Below are positions 45,252 through 55,879 of a stretch of DNA of 64,000 nucleotides, one piece after another. Position numbers and translations under genes: made by a program. This DNA comes from Mytilinidion resinicola (taxonomy: Eukaryota > Ascomycota > Dothideomycetes > Mytilinidiales > Mytilinidiaceae). The notes under the pieces were generated by a model. It was not told where the DNA came from and did no database searches. It saw nothing but the letters and a program-made list of their open reading frames with translations. Where the stretch lies: contig NW_022985464.1 in the NCBI RefSeq assembly GCF_010093595.1, positions 455,486 to 519,485 on the forward strand, read 5' to 3'. Position 1 is the stretch's first letter; every line of letters begins with the position of its first letter.

Positions 45252-45746
45252 ATGTCTTTCACAACCTACAATGTATACCGAATCGAATACGAACTTGGAC
45301 TTCAAGATCCTCTCATGGAACAGCCCACCAAACGTTATCACAATGTCATCTTCATCGAGACCGATGTTAATGGCAGAGGTCGAAAACTCCAGGTCACCGG
45401 TGCCATCGGTGACTTAAATGGAATGGTGTTCGTTGAAGAACAAGGGCTCAAGCCAGAGAACACGGACGGCTTCTGGAGGAAGTCTTACTTAGGTCAGATC
45501 CAGGCGTCTGATTATGGGAAGGTCGTAGAGCTACTGAAAGGTCTTGACCCGCCTCCCCGTCAGAGGATTTTCGATACCACGACAATGGCATGGCAGAAAT
45601 GCAAGCCGGATGGAACACTTTACGGCCCACAAGAGGAGGTTCCTCCGTACAGGAAGTGCACTGAATGGACGTTGGAGGAGGCGATACCTGCTCTAATTAA
45701 ATCCGGGTTTTTGCATGCTCACGGCGTGGCATTACAAAGGGAGTGA
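45252..45746 (+). CDS. Conserved-looking fungal hypothetical protein, 164 aa
   Basis: An intact ATG-to-stop frame of 164 codons in one exon begins MSFTTYNVYRIEYELG. It has segments RYHNVIFIETDVNGRGRKLQ, VTGAIGDLNGMVFVE and a Trp-rich C-terminal part (CTEWTLEEAIPALIKSG). No signal peptide or membrane segment is present. The HNVIF-ET-VTG-MVF pattern resembles small cytosolic proteins of unknown function that are common in filamentous ascomycetes. I do not assign an activity. Balanced codon use and the absence of an overlapping alternative support it as real. Confidence 0.75.
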   Translation: MSFTTYNVYRIEYELGLQDPLMEQPTKRYHNVIFIETDVNGRGRKLQVTGAIGDLNGMVFVEEQGLKPENTDGFWRKSYLGQIQASDYGKVVELLKGLDPPPRQRIFDTTTMAWQKCKPDGTLYGPQEEVPPYRKCTEWTLEEAIPALIKSGFLHAHGVALQRE

Positions 45747-46012
45747 AAGCCTAAACCTATTTGTTTGGATTTTATACAAGTTTGTAGCCGTGATACAGCC
45801 CTTCAGCAATTAGGAACGCTGGGCTCCTGCGCCTGGGGAATATGCAACTTGGTCCATCCTGCGAAGTAAACCCTGCTAGCGCCAGCTATGCTCATGATGA
45901 AAAGCCTCCAAGAAAAATACACTTTGAAGAGAATCTTAGTAGACACACGACTGTAAAAAGATAAAGACTCCCACTCGGACTTTCCCAAAGAGCCCCCGAA
46001 TGAAGCCCAGGC

Positions 46013-47773
46013 TCAAGCCACACTCTTAGCCAAAGCCCAGAAAGAGTCCATTTTGGCCCTTGTCAGAACCTCCTTTGCTTCTCCATCTGTCTCGCACACC
46101 CTCGACCCCCACTTTCTGAAAGCTCTCTGCTTCTCCTCGCCCTCCCAAATTAGAGTGCATTTGTTCTGCGAGAAGTCCTTCAACTGACCTTGCTCATCCA
46201 CCGAGTTCAACCAAGCAACCTCGGCCTCCTTGTTGCCCTCCCGCACACTATTTGGCATAGCGTTCTCGGTCCATTTGATCCGATGCAGCATGAGCTTCTT
46301 ATACAAGTCGCAAGACTTCGAACCACCTTCAACGATGACGAGGCTAAAGTTCGGATTGAGAATCGTGATACCGGTGAGAGCGTTGTCCTTGGCGTTCTTG
46401 TCAACTTGGAAGCGGTGTTTTCCATAGGATAGGTTATTGATCTTGTAAACACACAGATGCATTCCCTTGGCCGCATCTGCCGCTTGTTGGGCAGACAGCT
46501 TTTCATGACGTTGATCCTTGGACAGTCTCCGCGCCTCGTTGGCCTCCTCGTGTGCCTCCTGTCGCTCCCGGATCTGCTTTTCTACGAGAGCCTCGATAGC
46601 CGTCGGATCTGCAATAGCCTGTTCGCCCAAAACACGCATCATGTTTCCACGCTTGACCTTCGGAGGTGGAGGAGGTTCCAGACCCAGACGAATCTTCGCT
46701 TGCTTTTCTTTATTTTCAGCTGCACGGCGTTGACGACGCACTTTCTTAGTTTCCGTCTTCGTGAGGTACATGGGTTTGACAGGAATGACTAGCTTCTCCT
46801 GAGGTGGACGAATTTCGACAGGGTGTTGGACGTAGACAGTGACGATTGAGTCGTCGTTGTTGAATTTGAGTTTCGCCGGATCATTCAGGACAGCATAATC
46901 CGTAGCGTCCAAGAGGATCTCGTCCCACCACTCACAAGCCGGCGGTTCAGGAATTAAGAAACCCTTCTCGTTACTCTCCTCCAGCTGCTTCTTCCGTGTC
47001 TCCGCTGCTATCCTCCGCTTGAGCGCCTCCATCTCCTCTTGCCTTCGAAGTCTTGCGGCCTGTTCGATGTATTTGCCCTTTTGGTTCATAACAATCTTGC
47101 GGGGGAGTCTGGTCCGGTCAGGGCCTGCTTTTTCGCTAGAGTCGAGATATGGATTTTTTTCCTCCTTCTCTTCATCCGCAGCGGGTGATTCACCCCGTCT
47201 GTTCGCCATGGTGGTTGCGAACTTGGGCGCCATGGGTTTGCCCCTCGCCTTCGAGTCCTGCTTCATCTCCCCCATGAGACTAGGATGCAGTCCAACATTT
47301 AACCCACCCCTTGCGCGCTGAGAGACATCCTCGACTTCGGGAGGTGAGTGTTGTGGGCGTGCGTGTGCTGGTGGTGGTGGAGGGCGTTGAGGAGGTGTTG
47401 CGGTTGATTCTGGCTTTCTTGCGAGAACTTGTGCTAACTGGGCTCTCAAAGCAGCATTCTTGTCTTCCGCTGAAGACTGGCCGGCTGGCGCAGTAGAGTG
47501 TCCATTTGTCGAGGGAGATGGAGTAGCAGCTGGAAGAGGCTGTCCTGGTGCTGGTCGCCCGAATTTAGCTGCAATCGCAGCAGCTCGTGCTCTAGCATCA
47601 GCGACTCCAGCTTCCCTCTTTGCTGCCAGTTGTGCATCAACCTTCGCTTTGGCGGCTAAGGCTGCTCGCATCTTCTCGGATGTCGCAGGCGCGGGAGACG
47701 CGTTGTTTGACCTTGGCCGCTTGCTGTCATTACGAGCGCCATTATCATCGGGGTATGGTCGCTTTTCCGGCAT
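46013..47773 (-). CDS. PRP3: U4/U6 snRNP splicing factor Prp3
   Basis: One exon of 586 codons starts at ATG 47773 (MPEKRPYPDDNGARND). An Ala/Pro-rich N-terminus leads to the PRP3 domain (GLHPSLMGEM, LPRKIVMNQKGKYIEQA, WWDEILLD, YVQHPVEIRPP, YLTKTETKKVRRQRRA, KVKRGNMMRVLGEQAIADPT). The C-terminal DUF1115 ferredoxin-like domain follows (NPNFSLVIVEGGSKSC, YKKLMLHRIKW, CTLIWEGEEKQRAFRKW). Prp3 binds U6 snRNA and the U4/U6 duplex in the tri-snRNP, in the nucleus. Divergent from SOF1 with 214 bp between the starts. It is complete. Confidence 0.96.
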   Translation of the reverse strand: MPEKRPYPDDNGARNDSKRPRSNNASPAPATSEKMRAALAAKAKVDAQLAAKREAGVADARARAAAIAAKFGRPAPGQPLPAATPSPSTNGHSTAPAGQSSAEDKNAALRAQLAQVLARKPESTATPPQRPPPPPAHARPQHSPPEVEDVSQRARGGLNVGLHPSLMGEMKQDSKARGKPMAPKFATTMANRRGESPAADEEKEEKNPYLDSSEKAGPDRTRLPRKIVMNQKGKYIEQAARLRRQEEMEALKRRIAAETRKKQLEESNEKGFLIPEPPACEWWDEILLDATDYAVLNDPAKLKFNNDDSIVTVYVQHPVEIRPPQEKLVIPVKPMYLTKTETKKVRRQRRAAENKEKQAKIRLGLEPPPPPKVKRGNMMRVLGEQAIADPTAIEALVEKQIRERQEAHEEANEARRLSKDQRHEKLSAQQAADAAKGMHLCVYKINNLSYGKHRFQVDKNAKDNALTGITILNPNFSLVIVEGGSKSCDLYKKLMLHRIKWTENAMPNSVREGNKEAEVAWLNSVDEQGQLKDFSQNKCTLIWEGEEKQRAFRKWGSRVCETDGEAKEVLTRAKMDSFWALAKSVA

Positions 47774-47987
47774 GTTGGCGACCGTGACGCTGGTGATGTG
47801 TGGTGAGGAGGAAAGAGTCAGGCAGTGTTGCAGATGGCTGGATGGTGATGCGACTTTGCCAAGAGGCGGTGAACGGTGAAGTGGCAGTAAATTTATTTTA
47901 TACCCTCACCATTCCCCACAATCTCCGCCACGCTTCGACTACTGTTAAGACTTTCTCCTCTTCTTGATCAAGAAAAAGGCTTTGAAG
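47774..47987. promoter_or_regulatory. Shared divergent promoter PRP3/SOF1
   Basis: Only 214 bp separate the two start codons. It contains an AT-rich ATTTATTTTATACCC block (about 47890-47904) and a CT-rich stretch (CTTTCTCCTCTTCTTG) before the SOF1 ATG, typical of a fungal transcription start region. Confidence 0.55.
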
Positions 47988-49627
47988 ATGAAGATAAAAG
48001 CTCTAAGCCGGCCGGCTTCCTCTCATATGGAGCCCGGAGCCACAACTTCGCGAGTTCCACGAAATCTTGATCCTGCATTGCATCCGTTCGAAGTAATTAC
48101 TCCATCTTACCCATGCATATATAGTTTATACTGATTTGTTACCCCCACAGAGAGGCAGAGAGTATACGAAAGCCCTTACTGCGACGAAAATGGAGTAAGA
48201 AGTCATTTCCACATATAGTCGAGAACTCTCTAATCTCCAATTCCAGGCGCATGTTTGCCGCTCCCTTCTTAGCATCACTTGGAACCGGGCACGTTGATGG
48301 TGTCTATTGTTTTGCCAAAGATCCTGAAAGCCTTGATCATTTTGCATCTGGTAGTGGAGGTATGGATTTGATAGCTCCACAAGTCTTAGTCCCTTACTCA
48401 CATGATTACTAGATGGTGTCGTCAAAGTCTGGGATCTGGCGAGCCGAGATGAGATCTGGCAAAGCCAAGCTCACGAGAACATGGTCAAGGGCATGTGCTG
48501 GACTCGAGACAAGCGGCTCTTGACCTGCGGAACCGATAAGACGGTGAAACTCTTTGAACCCTACAATTCAGGCAGTTCTCCTACGGCGACTTGGCTTGGT
48601 CAAAGTGGCTTCACGGGAATCTCTCATCATCGCTCTCTTCCCTCTTTCGCAGTCTCCAGCACCTCGATATCCATATACGACGTAAATCGTTCATCCGAGA
48701 AGCCAACCCAAACCCTAGCATGGCCCACAACTGTCGACGTAAGTGTTCGTTCCATCATCCAAAAGTACTCGCTAACTCGCATTTCAGACAATCAGAGCAA
48801 TCGCATTCAATCAGACTGAGACTTCGATCCTTGCTGTAAGCTTTTTGCAATGTTATGGTTGTGGAAATGCTCATATAGTTGTTAGTCATGCGCAACCGAT
48901 CGTGCTGTCGTATTATACGACCTACGGACCTCTTCGCCACTTCATCGCACAGTGCTCACGCTCGCATCAAATTCAATCAGCTGGAATCCTCATGAAGCCA
49001 TGAAGTAGGTTTTCGTTCTCGTCTAAATTGGTAATACTGACATTTTCTAGCTTTGCGGTGGCAAGCGAAGACCACAACACTTACCTATTTGACATGCGCA
49101 ACATGAAGCGCGCTTTAAATGTTCTCAAAGGCCACGTCTCAGCCGTCATGTCCGTCGAGTTCTCACCCACGGGCGAGGAACTCATAACAGGGTCTTACGA
49201 TCGCACGCTCCGCTTATGGACTCGCGCGGGCCACTCTCGTGATGTGTATCACACTAAGCGCATGCAAAGAGTATTCTCCGTAGCCTGGAGTCCTGACAAC
49301 AACTATGTCCTATCGGGAAGCGACGACGGGAACGTCAGACTGTGGCGTTCACAGGCATCAGCTCGGCAAGGTGTCAAGTCTTTTGCTGAAAGACAGAAGC
49401 TCGAGTATGATGAAGCTTTGAAGGAGAGGTACAAACATATGCCTGAGATCAAGAGGATATCACGTCATCGACATCTCCCAAAGCAGGTGAAGAAGGCAGG
49501 CGAGATCAAGAACGAGGAGTTGAAGGCGATCAAGCGACGAGAAGAGAATGAGCGGAGACACAGTAAGAAAGGGACAATGAGGCGGAAGGCCGAGAGAGAG
49601 AAGATGATATTAGCTGCTGAGCAGTAG
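47988..49627 (+). CDS. SOF1: Sof1/DCAF13 WD40 ribosome-biogenesis protein
   Basis: Seven exons (47988-48092, 48151-48194, 48247-48359, 48413-48738, 48788-48835, 48886-49004, 49051-49627), all with GT-AG introns in phase, give 443 residues. The N-terminus has the family signature NLDPALHPFERGREYTKAL and TKMERMFAAPFLASLG. WD40 blades follow (GHVDGVYCFAKDPE, SGSGDGVVKVWDL, CGTDKTVKLFEP, GSYDRTLRLWTR, SGSDDGNVRLWR). A basic Sof1-like C-terminal domain (SFAERQKLEYDEALKERYKH, then RISRHRHLPKQV) ends the protein. It is a nucleolar SSU processome component needed for 18S rRNA maturation. Seven introns in 1.6 kb is dense for this window. Confidence 0.95.
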
Positions 49628-49837
49628 TGTCTTCATGTTCAAATTGATGCATAGCGATGGCGTTTTGGGATAGGTTGCATGGAACGGCGCATGTCTTCGA
49701 CTTGTAGATACCATCAAAAGCCTTTGTTATTGAATGATTTCATGATCCTTTTGCTACTGGAGAGCATCCTAATGAGCTATGACTCGCTTAACCCCTAACG
49801 CCTCCCAATGCACCAGTGATCCGCAAACTGCAAAGCA

Positions 49838-50731
49838 TCAGATAGCCGTCCCCCGTTCGAAGCTCTCCCGAATATCCGAGGTATACTTGTTGTAGAACCG
49901 CGCTAACTTGTCGTTGAACTGCTTGTTCTGTATCGAAGTTAGCATCATTATCGCAACCCAAACGAACACCATCCCACATACCTTCTGGTTGATATACGTG
50001 ACATCCCCACCCGTATCATCCTCCAAGCCCCTCTCCCTCCTCTTCTTCATCCGCGCCGCCTCCGCCTTCCTGATATCATCCACCAGCCGATCCACCGCCG
50101 CCTTCTCGGGCTTACTATTCACAAACTCGGTGCTCTCCGCCGTGCTGTAGAACGACCCATCCCGGTCCACAGCAATCAGCTCCCCATCCTCCGTCTCTAC
50201 GATCTCCAGCCCCCCACTCGCCGCCGCCCGCTCGATCGCCTCCTTCTTCTGCTTCTCGTACGCCGCCACGTCCGGCGGCACGTCTCTCAGTTGCCGCTTG
50301 TACACCTTCCGCGCCTGCTGCGTGTAGTCCGCAAACCCAACATCGTCCCTGTGCCTCGCTTTCTTCTCCAGGCGGCGGTCCCAGGCGGCGGCTTCCTCGG
50401 CGGTCCAGTCCCAGGCGCGCTTGCGCTCGAAGTCGGCGGTTTCGGCTTTCAGGAGCTTGTGCGATGCGGTGGCGCGGCGGCGCTCGAGTTGGGTGAGGAG
50501 GGCGGGGTCGGTGGCCTGCCGTGTTTGCTCGGTTTTGGTTTCTTTGAGGTTGGCGCTGCGGGAGGCTTTTTGGCGCGCTTGCAGGGCTTTGAAGCGGTCG
50601 AGGCGGGTTTGCGCTTCGCTGGGTTGGGGGGTGCTGGTTGAGGGGGTAGGATCTGAGGAGGGGGATTCGGTGTCTGAGGGAGGATTCGAAGTTGAGGCCT
50701 CCGCGACTTCTTTGGGGGATTCGTCGGCCAT
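49838..50731 (-). CDS. SYF2: Pre-mRNA splicing factor Syf2
   Basis: Start chosen at ATG 50731 (MADESPKEVAEAST). The frame is open upstream to 50869, but the added part is low-complexity and lies in the promoter region. An in-frame 54-nt intron (49928-49981, GTATGT...GCTAAC...ATACAG) is spliced out before NKQFNDKLARFYNKYTSDI. The product is 279 residues. SYF2 domain blocks are KRAWDWTAEEAAAWDRRLEKK, FADYTQQARKVYKRQLRDV and VDRLVDDIRKAEAARMKKR. It is a component of the Prp19-associated (NTC) spliceosomal complex. An unspliced message would still be open but would insert 18 hydrophobic residues. Confidence 0.94.
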   Translation of the reverse strand: MADESPKEVAEASTSNPPSDTESPSSDPTPSTSTPQPSEAQTRLDRFKALQARQKASRSANLKETKTEQTRQATDPALLTQLERRRATASHKLLKAETADFERKRAWDWTAEEAAAWDRRLEKKARHRDDVGFADYTQQARKVYKRQLRDVPPDVAAYEKQKKEAIERAAASGGLEIVETEDGELIAVDRDGSFYSTAESTEFVNSKPEKAAVDRLVDDIRKAEAARMKKRRERGLEDDTGGDVTYINQKVCGMVFVWVAIMMLTSIQNKQFNDKLARFYNKYTSDIRESFERGTAI

Positions 50732-50877
50732 GTTGTGGGTGGTTGTGTGGTGGTGAGGTTGTTGTTGATTCAAGGTGGTGACGATGGAAGAAGTTGGGTT
50801 GAGGTTCTGGCGCACGGACTTTCCTTCTTCACTGCAGGGTTCCGCCAACGACATCCCTTCACTGACCACCTACAAAT
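50732..50877. promoter_or_regulatory. Shared divergent promoter SYF2/TAD2
   Basis: Only 146 bp lie between the two start codons, the shortest of the divergent spacers here. No TATA box is visible. CAAC/CACC-rich sequence precedes the TAD2 start. Confidence 0.5.
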
Positions 50878-51605
50878 ATGGAGGAGGAAGAGAGGAAATA
50901 TCATGAGAATTTCATGCGCGAAGCCATCAAAATGGTACGCTTTATGGATATAAACTACGAAATTTTAGATTGACAAAACTTGCAGGCGGAGTTGGCTCTG
51001 TCCAGCGACGAGACCCCCGTTGGCTGCGTCTTCGTGAAAGACGGAGCAATAATAGGGCGAGGAATGAACGAGACGAACAAAACCCTAAATGTACCCATCT
51101 CTTCGTCTCCGACTTTCAATTTCAATTTCTAAATCAATTAAAGGGCACTCGTCATGCTGAATTCGTGGCACTGATCCAAATCCTCTCAAAGCACCCTATC
51201 AGTATTCTCCAATCCACAGATCTTTACGTCACAGTCGAACCCTGTGTCATGTGCGCTTCAGCATTACGCCAGTACGGTATTAGAGCTGTGTATTTTGGAT
51301 GCTGGAATGATCGGTTTGGCGGTACTGGAGGTGTGTTGAATATTCATGAAGAGTGAGTAAGATCTAACGAATAACTCCGGGATTTGTATTGATTTGAACA
51401 GTCCGTCTGTTGATAAACCGTATCCCGTGCATGGGGGTATCTTTAGAGAGGAGGCCATCAATCTCTTGAGGAGATTCTATGTGCAGGAGAACACGAAAGG
51501 TGAGTGGATTTTGTTCGGGATCAAGTTTGGAGCTGACTATAAGTAGCACCAGAGCCGCATAATAAGAAGACTCGGGAGCTGAAGTTACTTGAGTCGGGAG
51601 TATAG
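50878..51605 (+). CDS. TAD2: tRNA-specific adenosine-34 deaminase catalytic subunit Tad2
   Basis: Five exons (50878-50934, 50986-51090, 51144-51352, 51402-51499, 51547-51605), all GT-AG and in phase, give 175 residues. The deaminase fold shows SSDETPVGCVFVKDG, the catalytic TRHAEFVAL (zinc His and proton-shuttle Glu) and EPCVMCASALRQ (two zinc Cys). The C-terminal RRFYVQEN leads to a basic tail. With Tad3 it converts A34 to inosine at the tRNA wobble position, which is essential for decoding. Length fits fungal Tad2. Confidence 0.95.
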
Positions 51606-52233
51606 ATTTCTGAGTTGCCTCCAATAGCGTCAACTGAAAAACATTTGAAAGGTCAGCTCGTACGGGTCAAGTATGCATGCAGTACGTGGACAGAAGTCTG
51701 TGCACACCTGTTTGCCGCTCTCTGAGGTGCTGGGGTGCCTTGCTAAAATTCCGGATGAGATGTAAATATCTAGGGAGTGCGAATTTGAGCGCTTCCCAAC
51801 GCTTCTGACCAGCTTACGTTGTTGCTCTTCGGGGTGCTTCAACATATTGATTATATTTAGTGAGAGGACCAGAAACCTGGGGCGACAGTGAGCGCATAAA
51901 CTTTTTTCCTGGTACTATACTCTCATGATGTGACGATTACGCATGCCAAATTGCTTTGCTGTTTCACTGCGCGTATATCCATCTGATGTACTCCAACGGC
52001 TTAATATAACATGGAGCGCAACGTTACTGAAACTTCTATGATTTTACGTCGTAGTTCACTGAAAAGTAGCACACCATGAATAGGCGAAGCATCAGCCGAA
52101 AGTGGCTTTAGACACTCTGCACGTTTAAATGTAAGCGCTTGTCATGTAACTCCCAACGTGTTTCTATGAGGGTATATAGGTAGCCAAGATTAAATTCGAA
52201 GAACCTCCACCAAGGAAGCCGGGAATCCAAATT
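51606..52233. other. Convergent intergenic region TAD2/Nudix
   Basis: No coding frame with recognisable content occurs here. It is AT-richer than the genes and holds the 3' ends of two convergent transcripts. Confidence 0.55.
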
Positions 52234-53263
52234 CTACGCAGAGAGGCTCGAGGTTGGGACAGGTAGCTTGCGATGCATCCTGCTCATAATCTCCAGATAG
52301 TCCTTCTCATTCTCATCGGTGATGATCCCATGGCGAATGAAGAAGTCAATCATGACGGCGGCGCAATTAGTTTTGAACTCCGCTTTCGAAAGAGCCGCCT
52401 TGACGCTTTCAACATCCCAAAGATAGAACTCCTTCACCTCTCCATCTTTGGGCTTACAGATAACATCTTCTGCAACCTCGAGATCAAATACATAGATGCA
52501 ATCTGGTACCATGAGACCAAACTCTCCACCATCGCCTTGTCCGCTCTTTGCAAGGTACGTCAAGACACCGGTAGAGCGAGCCTGAGAGCGGACCAGAGAT
52601 TCTGGGAGCGAGGCTTCCTCGTCCGCTTCTTGGACGATGCATTCCCACGGAGAGTGTTCAGCTTTGACACCACCAGCCACGGTCGTATCGAGTTTGTTAG
52701 GATACGTGAACAGATTTGGAGCTCTTCGCGGAACCCAGATTTTCATTCCTTCGGGAGTGCGAGTGTAGACGGTCATATGGGCTCCGCGGTGGGCGATGCC
52801 GAATAGTGAAGACGCTGTGCGCTCCATTTGAACCGGATAGTTGGCCCCAATGATCCGGTAATCCTCGTGCAAAGGACTCGCCAGGACTTTGAAGGCTTTA
52901 GAAGTAGTAGCGTTCGAGATGACCTTTTTCAGAGCAGCATTACAGGCATTTGAAGTGTCCCGGCCCTTGGAGCTGTCCAGAAGCTGCACGGTCCGCGGAC
53001 GCTCGTGACGGACTACGAAGTCATCCGTCCATGGCATCGCTTTGACGGTCGAGGGAAGTATGTAGCCATGAGGTCTTGAATCACCGGGAAGGAGAAACTG
53101 ATAGAAAGATGATCTCTCGTCTTCATTATGAGGAAGTGATGTAATGTCAACGTATGGGAAGCTGGGGGGCCAGTATTAGCACGAGGTATCCCATAGATTG
53201 CCAAATCCTATGTTACCTGTCACAAGCTGCAACAAGCTCGAGGTTGGTCTTGTTATCCGTCAT
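52234..53263 (-). CDS. Nudix hydrolase with DUF4743 N-terminal domain (YJR142W/Tnr3 type)
   Basis: Two exons (53263-53217, 53161-52234) with a 55-nt intron give 324 residues, starting MTDNKTNLELVAACDSFPY. The N-terminal DUF4743-like domain (FLLPGDSRPHGYILPSTV, MPWTDDFVVRH) precedes the Nudix fold (IWVPRRAPNLFTYPNKLDTT, AGGVKAEHSPWECIVQEADEEASL). The Nudix box has the Gly, first Glu and EADEE acidic cluster, but Gln where many families have Arg. Related yeast YJR142W cleaves damaged (oxidised) forms of thiamine pyrophosphate, and S. pombe Tnr3 carries this module fused to thiamine pyrophosphokinase. I infer a similar cytosolic housecleaning role. Confidence 0.88.
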
Positions 53264-54024
53264 TTTGACTGAGAACTTGTCTGAGGGTATGGTTAGAATG
53301 AGGTGCGGTCGATGAGACGTGCCACACCTGTCATTTTTTGACATGCCGAAGCCCGAACGGCATGCCGATGAATGCTCACAACTTCACATGAGTTCAAAAA
53401 CTCAGGGGGTTGAGGAAATATCAGATATATATCAGAATGTAGTACTATATCATTCTGTTCGTACTATTTCCATAAATCCATTTCAGCTCGTAATCAAGCG
53501 CACGAGTCCTTCTCTAGAATATGCTATCCACCATAAAGGAGAGACCAAGTGGTCAATTCTTCGTCTCTCAACAACCCACAACGCCGAGCGAAGAAAGTAT
53601 GAAAAGAAGCAGATTCTTTAATAAACTTGACATCATCTTTGAGTGTCGATTGGGAGAGGAGGTAAGCGCGTGGGGCTTCCATTCCCCAAAAGCACATATT
53701 TTGCACCCTTCCCTAGAGGCTACGTTGATGCGTCTCATACATTGCTACCAAATCTACCATAGCTCTCTTTTTGCCATGAGTCTCGGGTGCTCTGTTTCTG
53801 CGGCTCATCGCATAAGGGCAAAATATTTCACTGCCTTAAAGTTATTCCAAATTTCTCATAAGCAGCAGGCCCCCCAATGAAACGGGGGCTGCACCTCGCC
53901 ACAACCCTCGGCCCCCACGGTAAGGCTGCCGTTGAATATATATCATGCCAACCCTGTATTACATATCTGTCGTCTGTATTGCTATCCTGAAATCCTCGAG
54001 AACTGTGGGCTGAATCTCGAAAAC
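53264..54024. other. Intergenic, divergent, no gene recognised
   Basis: It lies between the Nudix start and the membrane glycoprotein. The frame of the latter is open back to 53932 without an ATG. A C/G-rich block near 53880-53930 (GAAACGGGGGCTGCACC) is unusual but unassigned. Confidence 0.45.
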
Positions 54025-55533
54025 ATGGTCTTTGAACACGAGTCCGTATTTAGTTACAATATTACCAGAGCGTACCCTTTTAGATGGTTCACCCCGGTCG
54101 TGCTAGTTGGCTTCCTAGTGACTACCGTCCTCTTTTCCTTCCTCAATTTCGCCTCCAATGGATACGACTTGATTGTGGAGACCTCCTCCAACCCCAACCA
54201 AACCATCTCGGAAGGAATCTGGTTCAAAAACTGGCCATCCTACCTCACCAGCAAGGCCAAACCAAGCTGTCAGCCGGCGGATATACATGTCAACACTCTG
54301 CTTTTCACAAATCAGACCGCCTTGACATACACCCTGACGGATGTCTGGCGGGTCTCAGCAGGCGGGGGCAACAGAACTGTCTTACCTTCACTCACGTACT
54401 ACAATAACCGCATCGAGAATTGCGCCGTGAGTTCAGTTGAAGTGGACCTCGAGGCACTAGACAGGGCAGCCAACCAGCTTGCGTACGCAGAATGGGGAGC
54501 TGTAGTCCGCGCCTACATCTCCTGCACTATCGAGGGTGCAGAAGGGCAGACGCGCTTCAACCTTACCACAACGTACGACTATGTGCCCCAGTCCGCGTCT
54601 CTCTCCGGCCTCTACCAGTTCCTCGCAACCAACTTTCTGGACCGTGACAAGCAGAAGAAATCAAGTCTTTACTGGGGCGAATCCTTGATGTCTATGTATT
54701 GGGCATACATGACGAAAACTATGCAAGACATCCGACAAAATGCAACCGACAACAACGAAGCCGGTATAAGAAAGGGAACCATTTCCTTCACCCCAAACAA
54801 CAGTTCTACGTCCGATATCACTCGCCTCGACTACTTCAAAGTCGACTACCGCTTCATGATCGACGACGGCCTCGGCGACTTCAGCATTCTCTGGCCAGGT
54901 CTCTACAACTGGACAAACAGCGTCGCGTATCTCGACCGCATCAGCGCGAAACCCAATATCTGGATCCAAGCGGACAGTCTGGCCAAATCAGCCTATTCAA
55001 CGATCTTGACGGACCTCGGTCAGATATCGTCCACGCCGAACATCTTAACTGATGACGATACCTTGCAATACTTCACATCAAACTTCTCCATCGCAATGGT
55101 GAACAAGGCGAACGCGGAGCCAGGGCCTGCTACGCAGGACTTCGATACTTTGAAAGCGACTACTGGGCCTTTAGGGGTGACTCCTAGTGTCATCAGCACG
55201 AACTACATCTGCCAGATCCCAAAGTTGAAGTCGGGCGGAAATCTCTTTGTGTCAGTGCTGGTTGCGGACCTTGTTTTCCTACAGGCGCTCTGGAAGATCT
55301 TCACGTTGGTTACAGACTGGCTCTTGTTCCGGAAACACCCCAACGCAAACCAATGCCACGGATGTGCGGAGAACTCAAGCAGACACGGGCCCCTAGTATC
55401 TCCTTCTGCTGAAAGTCTGCCTGAGCATGGGACCAGGGATTTCGACCAGATCGAGTTGAGCACCCAGAACGCCCTGAAACGACCCGGAAGCCATCATAGG
55501 CAAACGAGCAGTCAGCAGCTCCTGCTAAGATAA
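54025..55533 (+). CDS. Fungal membrane protein with large N-glycosylated lumenal/extracellular domain
   Basis: The first ATG of the frame is at 54025 (MVFEHESVFSYN), giving 502 residues; the frame is open upstream to 53932, so a further 5' exon is possible. TM1 is WFTPVVLVGFLVTTVLFSFL at about residues 21-40. TM2 is LFVSVLVADLVFLQALWKIF near residue 415. Between them is a domain of about 370 residues with many Asn-X-Ser/Thr sites (NQT, NRT, NLT, NSS, NWT, NFS) and conserved-looking Cys. The short Ser/His-rich C-terminal tail would be cytosolic. This two-TM layout is common among uncharacterised Pezizomycotina surface proteins. Function is unknown. Confidence 0.82.
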   Translation: MVFEHESVFSYNITRAYPFRWFTPVVLVGFLVTTVLFSFLNFASNGYDLIVETSSNPNQTISEGIWFKNWPSYLTSKAKPSCQPADIHVNTLLFTNQTALTYTLTDVWRVSAGGGNRTVLPSLTYYNNRIENCAVSSVEVDLEALDRAANQLAYAEWGAVVRAYISCTIEGAEGQTRFNLTTTYDYVPQSASLSGLYQFLATNFLDRDKQKKSSLYWGESLMSMYWAYMTKTMQDIRQNATDNNEAGIRKGTISFTPNNSSTSDITRLDYFKVDYRFMIDDGLGDFSILWPGLYNWTNSVAYLDRISAKPNIWIQADSLAKSAYSTILTDLGQISSTPNILTDDDTLQYFTSNFSIAMVNKANAEPGPATQDFDTLKATTGPLGVTPSVISTNYICQIPKLKSGGNLFVSVLVADLVFLQALWKIFTLVTDWLLFRKHPNANQCHGCAENSSRHGPLVSPSAESLPEHGTRDFDQIELSTQNALKRPGSHHRQTSSQQLLLR

Positions 55534-55879
55534 CAGCATGTGCCCTACTGGAGTATCTATAGACGTCATCTCTTGGAAAAAATTCGCGTGTTCATGTAGA
55601 TTCAATACACGTCAGAAATGCTCAGAGATGTTTTGTGGTACTCTTGTGAGATTCAAGCTTTTGCTGTACCTACATAGAATACAAATCTGTAGGGATGATA
55701 CGCCTTTAGGTGTGTGAGACATGAAACCGAAATGCTCTCGTCTTGGTAAGGCATAATCCTACACCAACTCACGTCGACAAAGAAGACGCAGCTTCACAAC
55801 ACGTGATAGGAAAGTCGAGTCTAAGGAGACAATACTCGCTTACTTGACTAAACATCATTGTCTATTTCGTAAGTAGTGT

